Shown: positions 29,300 through 38,328 of the stretch, piece by piece
Layout: the number at the start of each line of letters is the position of its first letter
How positions within the stretch are numbered: position 1 is the first letter of the stretch
DNA from: Verrucomicrobiota bacterium
GTDB taxonomy: Bacteria; Verrucomicrobiota; Verrucomicrobiia; Chthoniobacterales; Chthoniobacteraceae
Assembly: GCA_009885995.1 (NCBI GenBank)
Contig: VFJQ01000056.1
Coordinates: forward strand, 100,714-164,713
DNA length: 64,000 nt
Direction of reading: 5' to 3'
The notes under the pieces: model-generated
Databases searched by the model: none
What the model was told of the DNA's origin: nothing
The model's input: the letters and a program-made list of their open reading frames with translations, nothing else
Position numbers and translations under genes: made by a program

Positions 29300-29848
29300 A
29301 TGTTCCGCCCTGGCAGGCCGGCTGGATTCCGCTACCGCAGCCACACCAGCCCGGACTGGTGGAAGCCGATCGTCTTCATCGGCATCGTCGGCATGGCGAT
29401 CGTCTTCGGGCAGATGTTCTACGCCCGCTCGAAGCTGCCCGAGATCGCCGCCGAAGTGGCGGCGGCGAACGCTGAAATCGCGAGCGTCTTCGACGAACTC
29501 ACCCCGCCCGCGGGTGCGCAGCCGGACGAGCCGGTGGAAAAACGCCCGCTCATCGGCGGGCGGCGCGGGAAGTGGCAGGGCGTGACGACAGGCGTGCGGT
29601 GGACGGGCGCCTATATGGTGCCGGGCGACTTCGGGCCGATCGCCGAGGCGTATCGCAAGCGGCTGCAAGGGAAGGGCTGGGTCCCTTTCGACTCCACGCC
29701 CCCGAGCGAAATCCAGCGCGTCTTTAAGCGCGGGAAATGGATCACGACGATCAGCGGCGGCGAGTGGTGGGACCACCCACGGCGCACGCGCGTGCGCGTC
29801 CGGCTGGAGTGGGATTTCCTCCACCGCACGGACTATTCGACACTCTGA
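29300..29848 (+). CDS. hypothetical membrane-anchored protein
   Basis: TM segment PIVFIGIVGMAIVFGQMFYA; intact ORF. Confidence 0.6.
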   Translation: MFRPGRPAGFRYRSHTSPDWWKPIVFIGIVGMAIVFGQMFYARSKLPEIAAEVAAANAEIASVFDELTPPAGAQPDEPVEKRPLIGGRRGKWQGVTTGVRWTGAYMVPGDFGPIAEAYRKRLQGKGWVPFDSTPPSEIQRVFKRGKWITTISGGEWWDHPRRTRVRVRLEWDFLHRTDYSTL

Positions 29849-29853
29849 ATCCC

Positions 29854-31152
29854 ATGCCCTGGCTCCTCTCCTTCCTCGTCGCCGCGCTGAGCGGCATCCT
29901 CGGCCTGTTCAGCTCGGGCTTCGTCGCCGCGGCGTATGCGAATTGGTATCACGTTTCGACACGCGAAGGCGCGGCGGGTTTCTTCGTCGTCGGCATGGCC
30001 TTGCTCGGCGGGATCGCGGGATTCATCGTCGGCCTCGTCAGCTCGCGGGTCGTCGCTGCTCCGAGTTTTGGGAAAGTGATCGCGTGTTCGTCCGGCGTGG
30101 TGCTCGGCATCGCGGGACTGGCGGCGCTGCTGCTTTACGTGCTCGCCGACATTCCGCCGAGGATCGATGGCGATGAACTCCGGCTCGAGGTCGAGATCCG
30201 CTTGCCCGCAGGCTACGCGAAGCCGGACGGAAAGCCGGAGTTCACGCTCGGGTCGGTGATCAATCACACGCAGCGCGCCTCAGAAAGCGGTGAGCTGAAA
30301 GTGAACGCCGCACGTTTGGAAAACGGTCGCTGGATCATCACCGCGGAGGTCCAGCTCTTCACGACACGCGGGCTGCGCTCGATCGGTGCGCGGCTGGATG
30401 AAAAGGACATCGCGGGCTTCATAGTGCCGCTGCCCGCGCGCCCCGGCAAAGCCCATGAGCAATGGAGCGAGTGGGGCCCGCGACCACCCGCGGGCAGCCC
30501 GCCGTGGCCGGACACCGAGCCTTCGTATCGCTTCCGCGTGCAGCGCATCCCGCCACCACCACCGCCGCCGACGATGGGGGAAATCGAGGCGCGGGAGGAA
30601 GCCGAGACACAGGCGGAGTTCGATGCCATCGCGCCCGACGCTCCTCTCGCCGTTTGGATTCCCTACACGCCGCCGTGGCAAAACGAAACGCGCAGGCTCG
30701 CCGCGATCCAGCGCGTCGCGAGCCGGCCCGGCCTTGTCGATGAGATCGGCGCACTGGCCCTCGATCCCGATCCGCGGCAGGCCGAAGCAGCCCTGCGTCT
30801 CATCAGCCACTTGCCGCAACCTTCCGCTGACCTGATCCCGAGCGTGATCGCCGCGGGGCGCGACATCATCGCGCGGATTCGCAAATTCAACGCCACCACC
30901 CCCGAGCAGGACCCGGGCTTCGAAGGCGCAGCCGACGTGTCGATCCGCTTCAGCTCCTGGATGGAAGCCGTGCGCACGCTTCGCGAAAAGTGCGGCGGCG
31001 ATTTCACCCCCGAGCTGCGCGAGATCCTCGAGCTTTCCCGCGTGCGCACCAACAGCCACGCCATGAGGGCCGATGTGCTCCGCGTGGCGAGCTATTACAT
31101 GAAGACATGGACCGGCCTCGAACCGTTGCCCGGCGACCCTCCGCCGCGATGA
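29854..31152 (+). CDS. hypothetical membrane protein
   Basis: N-terminal TM helices, long soluble C-terminal domain; co-oriented and tightly spaced with neighbours. Confidence 0.65.
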   Translation: MPWLLSFLVAALSGILGLFSSGFVAAAYANWYHVSTREGAAGFFVVGMALLGGIAGFIVGLVSSRVVAAPSFGKVIACSSGVVLGIAGLAALLLYVLADIPPRIDGDELRLEVEIRLPAGYAKPDGKPEFTLGSVINHTQRASESGELKVNAARLENGRWIITAEVQLFTTRGLRSIGARLDEKDIAGFIVPLPARPGKAHEQWSEWGPRPPAGSPPWPDTEPSYRFRVQRIPPPPPPPTMGEIEAREEAETQAEFDAIAPDAPLAVWIPYTPPWQNETRRLAAIQRVASRPGLVDEIGALALDPDPRQAEAALRLISHLPQPSADLIPSVIAAGRDIIARIRKFNATTPEQDPGFEGAADVSIRFSSWMEAVRTLREKCGGDFTPELREILELSRVRTNSHAMRADVLRVASYYMKTWTGLEPLPGDPPPR

Positions 31153-32183
31153 ACCGCGCAGACCTCGCCGAGTTCCCGCAGGCGTTGCAGGACTTGATCA
31201 AGGCCGAACTCCTGGCGGGAAACAGCATCGTCGAAGTCTGCGGCGGCTTTCCCGCACCGCCCGTGGGCGCATGTGTGAAGCTGGCGCGCTGCGTCACCAC
31301 GCGAGCGCGCGAGTCCGATCCGTGCATCGACTTTTACGAGCGCAACAACTCCGACTACTCCGGCGAGTTCACTGACGCGAAGCGCTTCTACTTCGTGCTC
31401 GAACCGCCGCGGCCGCCGGACCCTGAACCCGACATGGATGCCATCCGCGCCGAACGCGAAGACCGTCAGCGCGCCGCCGACGCCGCGCTCCAGGCAGAAG
31501 CCGAGCGCGAAGCGAAGCAACTCCGCAACCGCCGCGCAGCCGCGCCTGTCGCAGCCGCGCCGCAAACAACGCCGCGGTCGCCCTTGGTGGAGCGGTTTCG
31601 CGAGAGCATGGAGATGAATTACGAGCGCTGGCACGACGGCACCGGCTACGCGCTCGATCTTCTCCAGTCCGCGACGCCGGACGAACGAGCGCAGATCGAA
31701 GCGCTGCTCATCAGCGGCGGCGTGAAGGACTGGCGCGATGTCGAAGCTCTCGCCGCGCTCGATTCGCCGCGCACGCGGGCCGTGCTGCGTCGCGCTTTCG
31801 AGCGCGCCGATGATCGGCTGAAGGTCGCGCTGATTTCCGATGCTCCCGAGCTTTTCAACGAAGACGAGCGAACCGCGGCGCTCGTGTCGGCGCTCGAGAA
31901 TGCCGAGGCCCATGGCGGGCTGACGCAGGCGCTGCTGCTGGCGGAGAGCTTCCATCCATCGCGAGTCATCGACGCCCTGCTGCGAGGCGTGCTCGCCCGC
32001 GATGGCGGCACCGCCGGCCACTTCGCCGCGATGCTGCTGTTCCTCCACGGCGAGGCGTCGTCGTCCTACGACATGAAGCAGCGGCCGTTCTTCCTGAAGT
32101 TTCAGGACGGAGATCGCCGCGTGCTTTTCCGTGAGCTGTGCGAACGCATCGGTGTGGACCCCGCTCACTCCCGCGGCTGCTGA
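31149..32183 (+). CDS. hypothetical protein with HEAT-like helical C-terminus
   Basis: ATGA overlap with upstream gene; helical repeat-like C-terminus. Confidence 0.6.
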   Translation: MNRADLAEFPQALQDLIKAELLAGNSIVEVCGGFPAPPVGACVKLARCVTTRARESDPCIDFYERNNSDYSGEFTDAKRFYFVLEPPRPPDPEPDMDAIRAEREDRQRAADAALQAEAEREAKQLRNRRAAAPVAAAPQTTPRSPLVERFRESMEMNYERWHDGTGYALDLLQSATPDERAQIEALLISGGVKDWRDVEALAALDSPRTRAVLRRAFERADDRLKVALISDAPELFNEDERTAALVSALENAEAHGGLTQALLLAESFHPSRVIDALLRGVLARDGGTAGHFAAMLLFLHGEASSSYDMKQRPFFLKFQDGDRRVLFRELCERIGVDPAHSRGC

Positions 32184-33523
32184 GGCACGATTCGCACCTT
32201 GCTGCTCTTGAGCACCGCGGGCGCTTCGCCGATGCCGGGTGAGAACACACCCTCGACGATCGCCTCGTAGGATCCGCCCGGCGCATCGTCTTTCGGGATC
32301 TGGCCGATGACGCGTGCTTCCACGCGCCCGTCGTCTTCCACGAGCAGGCTCGTCACGGAAAAAGCAAACCCGTCGTCGCTATCACGCAGGCGCTTGGCGG
32401 CGGGATCCTTGGATTTCTTCACGGCCGCTTCCGCCGCCGTCTTGAGCGGCTTCAGGATGTCGAAGGTGGCCTCGCACCGGCCGTCCTTGATCCAGCCGAT
32501 GCCTGCGGCGTCGTCCGACCATTTCCCCGTCTCCCGCACCCCGAAACACGCGGACGACGGCGACCAGCGGACGATGATTTCATCGTGGTTAAAGCGCTGT
32601 CGTTCGCCAGGGTGATAGAGCCCGAGATTGCCCGCGGGTTTGCCGGCGGCGTTGAGCAGGAAATTCGAGTCCTGGTCCAGGGGCGGCTTCAGTTCGCCCA
32701 TCGCGAGTTTCGTGGAAAAATAAACCGCGCCGAAGGCGGAGTGTGCGTGATCGGAGGCGAGCCGCGCCCAGTCCACCGGCCCTTTCGCGTATCCCCAGCC
32801 GACAGCGAAAAGCCCGTCCGGGCTCTGCGTCCCGGGAATAGGCAGCACGAGCGTGCCCTCCGGTGGCGTCCAGTCTTCGCCCCGCGGCGGCGTCTCGCCG
32901 GTGCCCGCGGGTGGCGCGTCTTTGAGCAGCCACTGGTCCCAGTCGGCGAAGACGTGGCGACCGACGTGCGGTCGGAAACTGCGCGCGATGGCGAATGCAC
33001 GCGCGGTGAGTTGGTCGCCCCAGCCATTGAGGCCCGGAGGGAGTGGCACTTCCGTTTCCCGAGCCTTGGAAAGATCGGGCTCCTTTTCCGCCCGAGGCAC
33101 GCGGACCGTGACGCCGGTGCGGTAGATCGGCGCGCCCTTCTCGAAGAAAAAGCTGCTTTGCGAGACGCGCACGGTTTTCCCATCGAGACACGGCACCCGC
33201 TGCGAGACGCGGTGCGCGTAAACCTTGCTCTCGTGCAGGAAGTAATCCTTTCGCACGAGCTCGCCCTCCTCCTCGTGGCTCTCGGTGACGACCTGGATGG
33301 GGCCATTCAGCCGCACGATGAACTCGTGTCCCTCGCGGATGCCCCTCTCGCGCGCGGCGGTCGCGTAGCTCGCGCGCAGCGTCTCCATGTCGCCGAAGCC
33401 GCTCACCTGCTGGGAGAGGCGGTCGCGGAGCTGTGGTAGCACCGCCGGTTGCGCCTGTGCGCAGGGCCGGGCGATGGCGAAAACCGCGAGCAGCAGGAGG
33501 CAGAGTCTTGGAGTGATGTTCAT
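32165..33523 (-). CDS. hypothetical secreted protein
   Basis: Signal peptide MNITPRLCLLLLAVFAIARPCAQA; intact ORF, convergent overlap with the previous gene. Confidence 0.65.
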   Translation of the reverse strand: MNITPRLCLLLLAVFAIARPCAQAQPAVLPQLRDRLSQQVSGFGDMETLRASYATAARERGIREGHEFIVRLNGPIQVVTESHEEEGELVRKDYFLHESKVYAHRVSQRVPCLDGKTVRVSQSSFFFEKGAPIYRTGVTVRVPRAEKEPDLSKARETEVPLPPGLNGWGDQLTARAFAIARSFRPHVGRHVFADWDQWLLKDAPPAGTGETPPRGEDWTPPEGTLVLPIPGTQSPDGLFAVGWGYAKGPVDWARLASDHAHSAFGAVYFSTKLAMGELKPPLDQDSNFLLNAAGKPAGNLGLYHPGERQRFNHDEIIVRWSPSSACFGVRETGKWSDDAAGIGWIKDGRCEATFDILKPLKTAAEAAVKKSKDPAAKRLRDSDDGFAFSVTSLLVEDDGRVEARVIGQIPKDDAPGGSYEAIVEGVFSPGIGEAPAVLKSSKVRIVPQQPRE

Positions 33524-33602
33524 GCAAAAACCTAGCCTGAAGGCTGGGCTTCGTTGGAAAACCAAGCGTTCCATCGACCCGGCGACGCGGTCTTCCCGCT
33601 GC

Positions 33603-34184
33603 CTATCGCGCGGCGGCTTCGCGCACCTTTTGCACGGCGGGCAAAAGCAGCGCCGTGCCGCCGATGTCGAGCTGCGCGCTGAGGAAGAGTTGCTTTGGCA
33701 GCGGGAAGGGGGTCGCCGGGGCGCCAGTGGCGCGCACGTCGTAGCCGACCACGGCGACGATGAGGCGCGCGCTGTTGTCCGAAGCGATGAGGTAGGGTGC
33801 CACCCGAGCGAATGAGTAGTCGACCATGCTCACCGTTCCCGCTGCGGCGCTCCCGGCGGCTGCGGTGGGCGTCGTTGGGATCACATACTGATCCTGGGGC
33901 AATATGCCGGAGTTGTCGGGCTTCACGCCAAAATAGAAGACGTTCACCCCCTGCTCGCCGCCACTCGGGCGTGCAGGGATCGGGGCGCTGGTCATGCAGT
34001 GGATGGCGACACTCCCGCCCGACTTGATGCGCGCGGTAGTGAAAACGACAGCACGGCCCTTCGGCAGCGCGAGGATGTCATCAAAACTCAGATTGAGTAG
34101 CCCAGGAGGCTGCTGCGCTTGCACCGGGACCAGCATGGCGGCAAAGACGGCGAGGAGGGCGAGCAGGGGGCGGATGGTTTTCAT
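33603..34184 (-). CDS. hypothetical secreted protein
   Basis: Signal peptide MKTIRPLLALLAVFAAMLVPVQAQ. Confidence 0.65.
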   Translation of the reverse strand: MKTIRPLLALLAVFAAMLVPVQAQQPPGLLNLSFDDILALPKGRAVVFTTARIKSGGSVAIHCMTSAPIPARPSGGEQGVNVFYFGVKPDNSGILPQDQYVIPTTPTAAAGSAAAGTVSMVDYSFARVAPYLIASDNSARLIVAVVGYDVRATGAPATPFPLPKQLFLSAQLDIGGTALLLPAVQKVREAAAR

Positions 34185-34217
34185 AGAAACCTGTAATTAG
34201 CGTCCGGCGGTGGGTCG

Positions 34218-34600
34218 TCAAACCACACGCACCGTCACGTCGTCGCTGATGAGGCTCAGCTCGATCGGTGCAGCGCCGGGCGTGTAGGCGATGCCGCCGA
34301 CTTTCACTGCGCCGATGCTCTGCGCGACGAAGCCGAAGTGATCGCCCGCCACGGCGCTGCCCAAGACCTGGCCCTTGATCGTGATCGCCGCGATGCGCGA
34401 GAGCGCAGGCGTGGCATTGGCGATCACGAGATCGTCCATCGTGCCGAAGTCCATGTCGGTCCCGCGTGTCGCGCTGGCGATGATCGACGACGCGGACCAG
34501 TCGCGCCCGACGGTGACAGGGCCGAGCACGGCGTCGGCATTCAGTCCCGTAAGGTCGGCGCGCAGGCCGCCGAGGATGAGCGCGGCGCAGGAGCTCCTCG
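34218..34600 (-). pseudogene. C-terminal fragment of a beta-strand-repeat surface protein
   Basis: LGGLRADLTGLNADAVLGPVTVGRDWSASSIIASATRG... parallels the C-terminus of the 38329-41910 protein (ILAGYDTTGAALNADVQIGAVTVGTNWIASNLVAG). Confidence 0.6.
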
Positions 34601-34643
34601 ATCCCGTCGAGTTCCTCGTGAGCTTAAAGAAGTAGCGCCAACG

Positions 34644-34994
34644 CTACACCTTCGCGAGCTGCAGGTTGATGAATACGATCCCGAGCGAGAGCACGAGGAG
34701 TGTCACGCACGGCAGGAACTTGATGGGCGGATTCTTCACGCGCAGGTGACAGACGAACGCGCAGGCCATCAGCAAGGCGATGCCGGAACCGCCCAGCACT
34801 GCGAACGGTTGCCGGTTGATTCCGATGAGCAGCAGCAGCGCGAAAGTGAGCTTTAGAATTCCGACCAGGTCGCGGACTGAATCCGGCAGGCCGTAGTTTT
34901 TGAATTCCTGGATGATGTTGTCGTAGCGGACGACCCACACGAAGAAGATCGATGCGGCAACGAGTGCCTGAATGAATACGGACAGGTCATGCAT
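34644..34994 (-). CDS. small integral membrane protein (DoxX-like)
   Basis: MHDLSVFIQALVAASIFFVWVVRYDNIIQEFKNYGLPDSVRDLVGILKLTFALLLLIG. Confidence 0.7.
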   Translation of the reverse strand: MHDLSVFIQALVAASIFFVWVVRYDNIIQEFKNYGLPDSVRDLVGILKLTFALLLLIGINRQPFAVLGGSGIALLMACAFVCHLRVKNPPIKFLPCVTLLVLSLGIVFINLQLAKV

Positions 34995-35121
34995 GAGTTG
35001 CCGTATAGCAAACCTGCGCGAAACTCGTGAACCGAAAATTCGATCACGAGTGCGAGGGCCGCTGCCTCCGCAGTATCGCGTGAAATCGCGCAGACCTTTA
35101 GTCGGAATCCAAAACCACCAT

Positions 35122-35718
35122 ATGAGACGCTCCAAAACGGCCATCATCGCCGCCTTCGCAGTGCCGCTCGGCATCGCCGCGTTCTGGCTCGTCAGCAATT
35201 CGCGCGCGGCCACGGAAACTCCCAACTACAAGGTGATCCGCAGCGACGGGAAAGTGGAGATCCGCGACTACCCGGCGCTGACCGTCGCGACGACAACGAT
35301 GCGCGAAGGCGGGATGGACGGCAGCTTCGGCCAGTTGTTTCGCTTCATCAGCGGCGGGAACGAAGGTTCCGAGAAAATCGCGATGACTTCGCCGGTGCTG
35401 ATCGACACCGCGCAGGACAAGAAGACGATGAGCTTCATCATGCCGGGAAGGGCCGTGGAAAAGGGCGTGCCCAAACCGAAGGGAGACAGCGTGACGGTGG
35501 GCAAAGTCAAAGCCGCACGATTCGCCGTGTTGCGATTTGGCGGCGGTCGCTCGGCGGAGAATGAGAAGGCGGCCATCCAGGCGCTTCAGTCCTGGCTCGC
35601 CGCCCAGAAAATCGGAGGCAAGGGCGCCCCGATGTTTGCCTACTACGATCCGCCTTGGACGCCCGTCTTCCTCCGCCGCAATGAAGTGATGATCGCAATC
35701 GAAACGAAGCATGAATAA
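35122..35718 (+). CDS. SOUL family heme-binding protein
   Basis: YKVIRSDGKVEIRDYPALTVATT...FRFISGGNEGSEKIAMTSPVL. Confidence 0.92.
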   Translation: MRRSKTAIIAAFAVPLGIAAFWLVSNSRAATETPNYKVIRSDGKVEIRDYPALTVATTTMREGGMDGSFGQLFRFISGGNEGSEKIAMTSPVLIDTAQDKKTMSFIMPGRAVEKGVPKPKGDSVTVGKVKAARFAVLRFGGGRSAENEKAAIQALQSWLAAQKIGGKGAPMFAYYDPPWTPVFLRRNEVMIAIETKHE

Positions 35719-36532
35719 TCCCGCCAATCGTTGCCTGCTCGCCGCGCTGGCCAGCCTCGCAGCCGGATGCGCGACGCCGCAAATCTCGACGCGCGAAATC
35801 AAGAAATCTGACCCGGGCTCCACGCGACTCGTCGCCGCCGCCCAGCGCGCACACGGCGGCGATGCCTTCGCGAAAGTGCATGAGGTGAGCGTGCGCTACG
35901 AGGGGCGCTGGGCCGCGATCGGGCCGCGTTTTCAGCCCGTGCTTTCGGATCGGAAATTTCGCCGCGATTCCGAGGAACGCGTCCTGATCGCCGCCAGGAA
36001 GATCGCCCAAGAGCACACAGGTCCGGCGGGTAAAAAGCTCGTCGTCCGCAGCCCCGGCAAGATCTCCGTCGCCTACAACGGCGTCCCCTCGGCCGATACT
36101 GAGGTCGAGCACGCCGCCGCGCTCGTGGCCGATGCCTACACGATGTTCCTGCTCGGGCCGTTCTACTTCGACCGTCCGGGCGTGACTTTCGCGCCAGCCG
36201 CGGAGGCAGTCGTGGACAGGCACCTGTGCGATGGTGTGCTCGCGGTCTTGCAGCCGGGATTCGGAATCGCCAAGGAGGATCGCGTCATCCTTTTCATCGA
36301 CCGCGTCACCAAGCATCTCCGGCGCGTGCGGATGACGCTGAACGGCCTCGAGAGCACGCGCGGCGCGGAGGTCGATGTCACCTTCCGCGATTTCCGCACG
36401 ATCGACGGCATTGTCTGGCCGACGGATTTCGACGAGCGGATTCGCGTGCCGTTCGACCTGCACGCTCACCATTGGCGGCTGCGCGGATTGGAGATCAACC
36501 GGGGCAGTCGCGTCGCACCGCTCCATCGCTAA
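35711..36532 (+). CDS. hypothetical lipoprotein
   Basis: Lipobox LAAGC; overlaps end of SOUL gene. Confidence 0.65.
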   Translation: MNNPANRCLLAALASLAAGCATPQISTREIKKSDPGSTRLVAAAQRAHGGDAFAKVHEVSVRYEGRWAAIGPRFQPVLSDRKFRRDSEERVLIAARKIAQEHTGPAGKKLVVRSPGKISVAYNGVPSADTEVEHAAALVADAYTMFLLGPFYFDRPGVTFAPAAEAVVDRHLCDGVLAVLQPGFGIAKEDRVILFIDRVTKHLRRVRMTLNGLESTRGAEVDVTFRDFRTIDGIVWPTDFDERIRVPFDLHAHHWRLRGLEINRGSRVAPLHR

Positions 36533-36540
36533 TTGCCGGA

Positions 36541-36996
36541 ATGGTTCACGTTTTTGAGGCATCGCAAATCATCCCGGCCAGTATCGAGAGCGCGTGGGAC
36601 TTCTTTTCCAATCCACGCAACCTCTCGCGGATCACGCCCCCGGCGCTGGACTTCACGATCCTCACCGAGCTGCCGGAGCGCATCTACGCGGGCATGATGA
36701 TCGAGTATCGCGTGCGGCCGCTGCTCGGCATCCCGGCGCGTTGGGTCACGGAGATCACGCACGTCGAGCCGGGCAAATACTTCGTCGATGAACAGCGCAT
36801 CGGCCCCTACCGCATCTGGCATCACGAGCATCACTTCGCGGAGATCGAAGGCGGGCGCATCGAGGTTAAGGACCGCGTGACTTATGTGCTGCCATTCGGA
36901 CCGCTCGGAGACCTTGCGCATCCCGTCCTCGTGAAGCCGCAGCTCGCAAAGATCTTCGCCTTCCGCGAGAAAGCGGTGAGCGAAATCTTCCGCTGA
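36541..36996 (+). CDS. SRPBCC family protein
   Basis: VFEASQIIPASIESAWDFFSNPRNLSRITPPALDFTIL. Confidence 0.85.
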   Translation: MVHVFEASQIIPASIESAWDFFSNPRNLSRITPPALDFTILTELPERIYAGMMIEYRVRPLLGIPARWVTEITHVEPGKYFVDEQRIGPYRIWHHEHHFAEIEGGRIEVKDRVTYVLPFGPLGDLAHPVLVKPQLAKIFAFREKAVSEIFR

Positions 36997-37049
36997 GCGC
37001 ACGGTCGAAGAAATCACTAACGCCTGCGCCCCGCGCGCATTCACTCGGC

Positions 37050-38315
37050 GTGAAATCCTCGCGCCCCATTCTCACTGCCGGTTCCCTCCTCGCTGTCGAA
37101 CGCTTCGCCCACGCGGCGGGTAGCGACCGGCTCAAGCTCGCGCTCGTCGGCTGCGGCGGCCGCGGCGCAGGCGCGGCGAACCAGTCGCTCACGGCAGACA
37201 GCAATCTGCATCTCGCTGCGGTGGCGGACATGTTTCCCGACAAGCTGGAGGTCGGGCTCAAGAACCTCAAGGCCGCGCATCCCGAGCGCGCGAACGTGCC
37301 GCCGGATGCGCAGTTCACCGGCTTCGATGCTTACAAAAAAGCCATCGCCGCGGCGGACGTGGTGATCCTCGCGACGCCGTGCGCGTTTCGGCCGATGCAC
37401 TTCGAGGAAGCGGTGCGACAGGGGAAGCACGTCTTTCTCGAAAAGCCCGTGGCCGTCGATGCGCCGGGCGTGCGGCGCGTGCTCGCGGCGGGCGAGGAGG
37501 CGAAGAAGAAGGGGCTGAAGGTCGCGGTCGGTTTTCAGCGTCGGCACAAGACGGGGTATCGCGAGCTGGTGAAGCGCATCCACGACGGGAAGATCGGCGC
37601 GGTGCAGACGACGCGCGCTTACGCAAACACGCCGCTGCGCACCGGCCTCGTGCGCAAGCCGGAGATGAGCGAGCTCGAATACCAGCTTCGCAATTGGTAT
37701 TACTTCTCGTGGCTATCGGCGGACTTCATCGTGGATAACCTCGTCCACGGCATCGACATCTCGAACTGGGTCGTGGGCAGCTATCCCGTGCGCGCGCAAG
37801 GCTTCGGCGGACTCACCGAGCCGGATCGCAATTACGGCAATCTCTTCGACCACTTCGCGATCGAGTTTGAATACGAAAACGGCGCGCGGCTCATGGGCCA
37901 GTGCAGCCGCATCACCGGCTGCTGGACCGCGGTGAGCGAACACGCGAGCGGCAGCAAAGGCAGCGCGGATTTCCTGAGCGGACGCGAGATGTTCATCGTG
38001 AAAGGCGCGAACCCCGAGACGATCCGCAAGACGCCGCCGGACAATCCGTATCAGACCGAGCACGACGACTTCTTTTGGGCGATCCGCAACAACCTGCCTT
38101 ACAACGAAGTGGACTACGGCGCGAAGAGCACGATGACCGCGATCATGGGCCGCATGGCCGGCTACTCGGGCAAGATGGTCGAGTGGGACGACGCGTTTAA
38201 TTCGCAGCTCAAGCTCGCGCCGGACATCACGAGCATGGACGACAAACCGCCAGTCGTGCCCGGGCCCGATGGCTTCTACGAGCGCGCGGTGCCCGGGAAG
38301 ACGATCGCGCTCTAG
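37050..38315 (+). CDS. Gfo/Idh/MocA family oxidoreductase (secreted type)
   Basis: KLALVGCGGRGAGAANQSL...VFLEKPVAVDAPGVRRVLAAGEEAKKK. Confidence 0.92.
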   Translation: MKSSRPILTAGSLLAVERFAHAAGSDRLKLALVGCGGRGAGAANQSLTADSNLHLAAVADMFPDKLEVGLKNLKAAHPERANVPPDAQFTGFDAYKKAIAAADVVILATPCAFRPMHFEEAVRQGKHVFLEKPVAVDAPGVRRVLAAGEEAKKKGLKVAVGFQRRHKTGYRELVKRIHDGKIGAVQTTRAYANTPLRTGLVRKPEMSELEYQLRNWYYFSWLSADFIVDNLVHGIDISNWVVGSYPVRAQGFGGLTEPDRNYGNLFDHFAIEFEYENGARLMGQCSRITGCWTAVSEHASGSKGSADFLSGREMFIVKGANPETIRKTPPDNPYQTEHDDFFWAIRNNLPYNEVDYGAKSTMTAIMGRMAGYSGKMVEWDDAFNSQLKLAPDITSMDDKPPVVPGPDGFYERAVPGKTIAL

Positions 38316-38328
38316 CGCCAGCCGCAGG

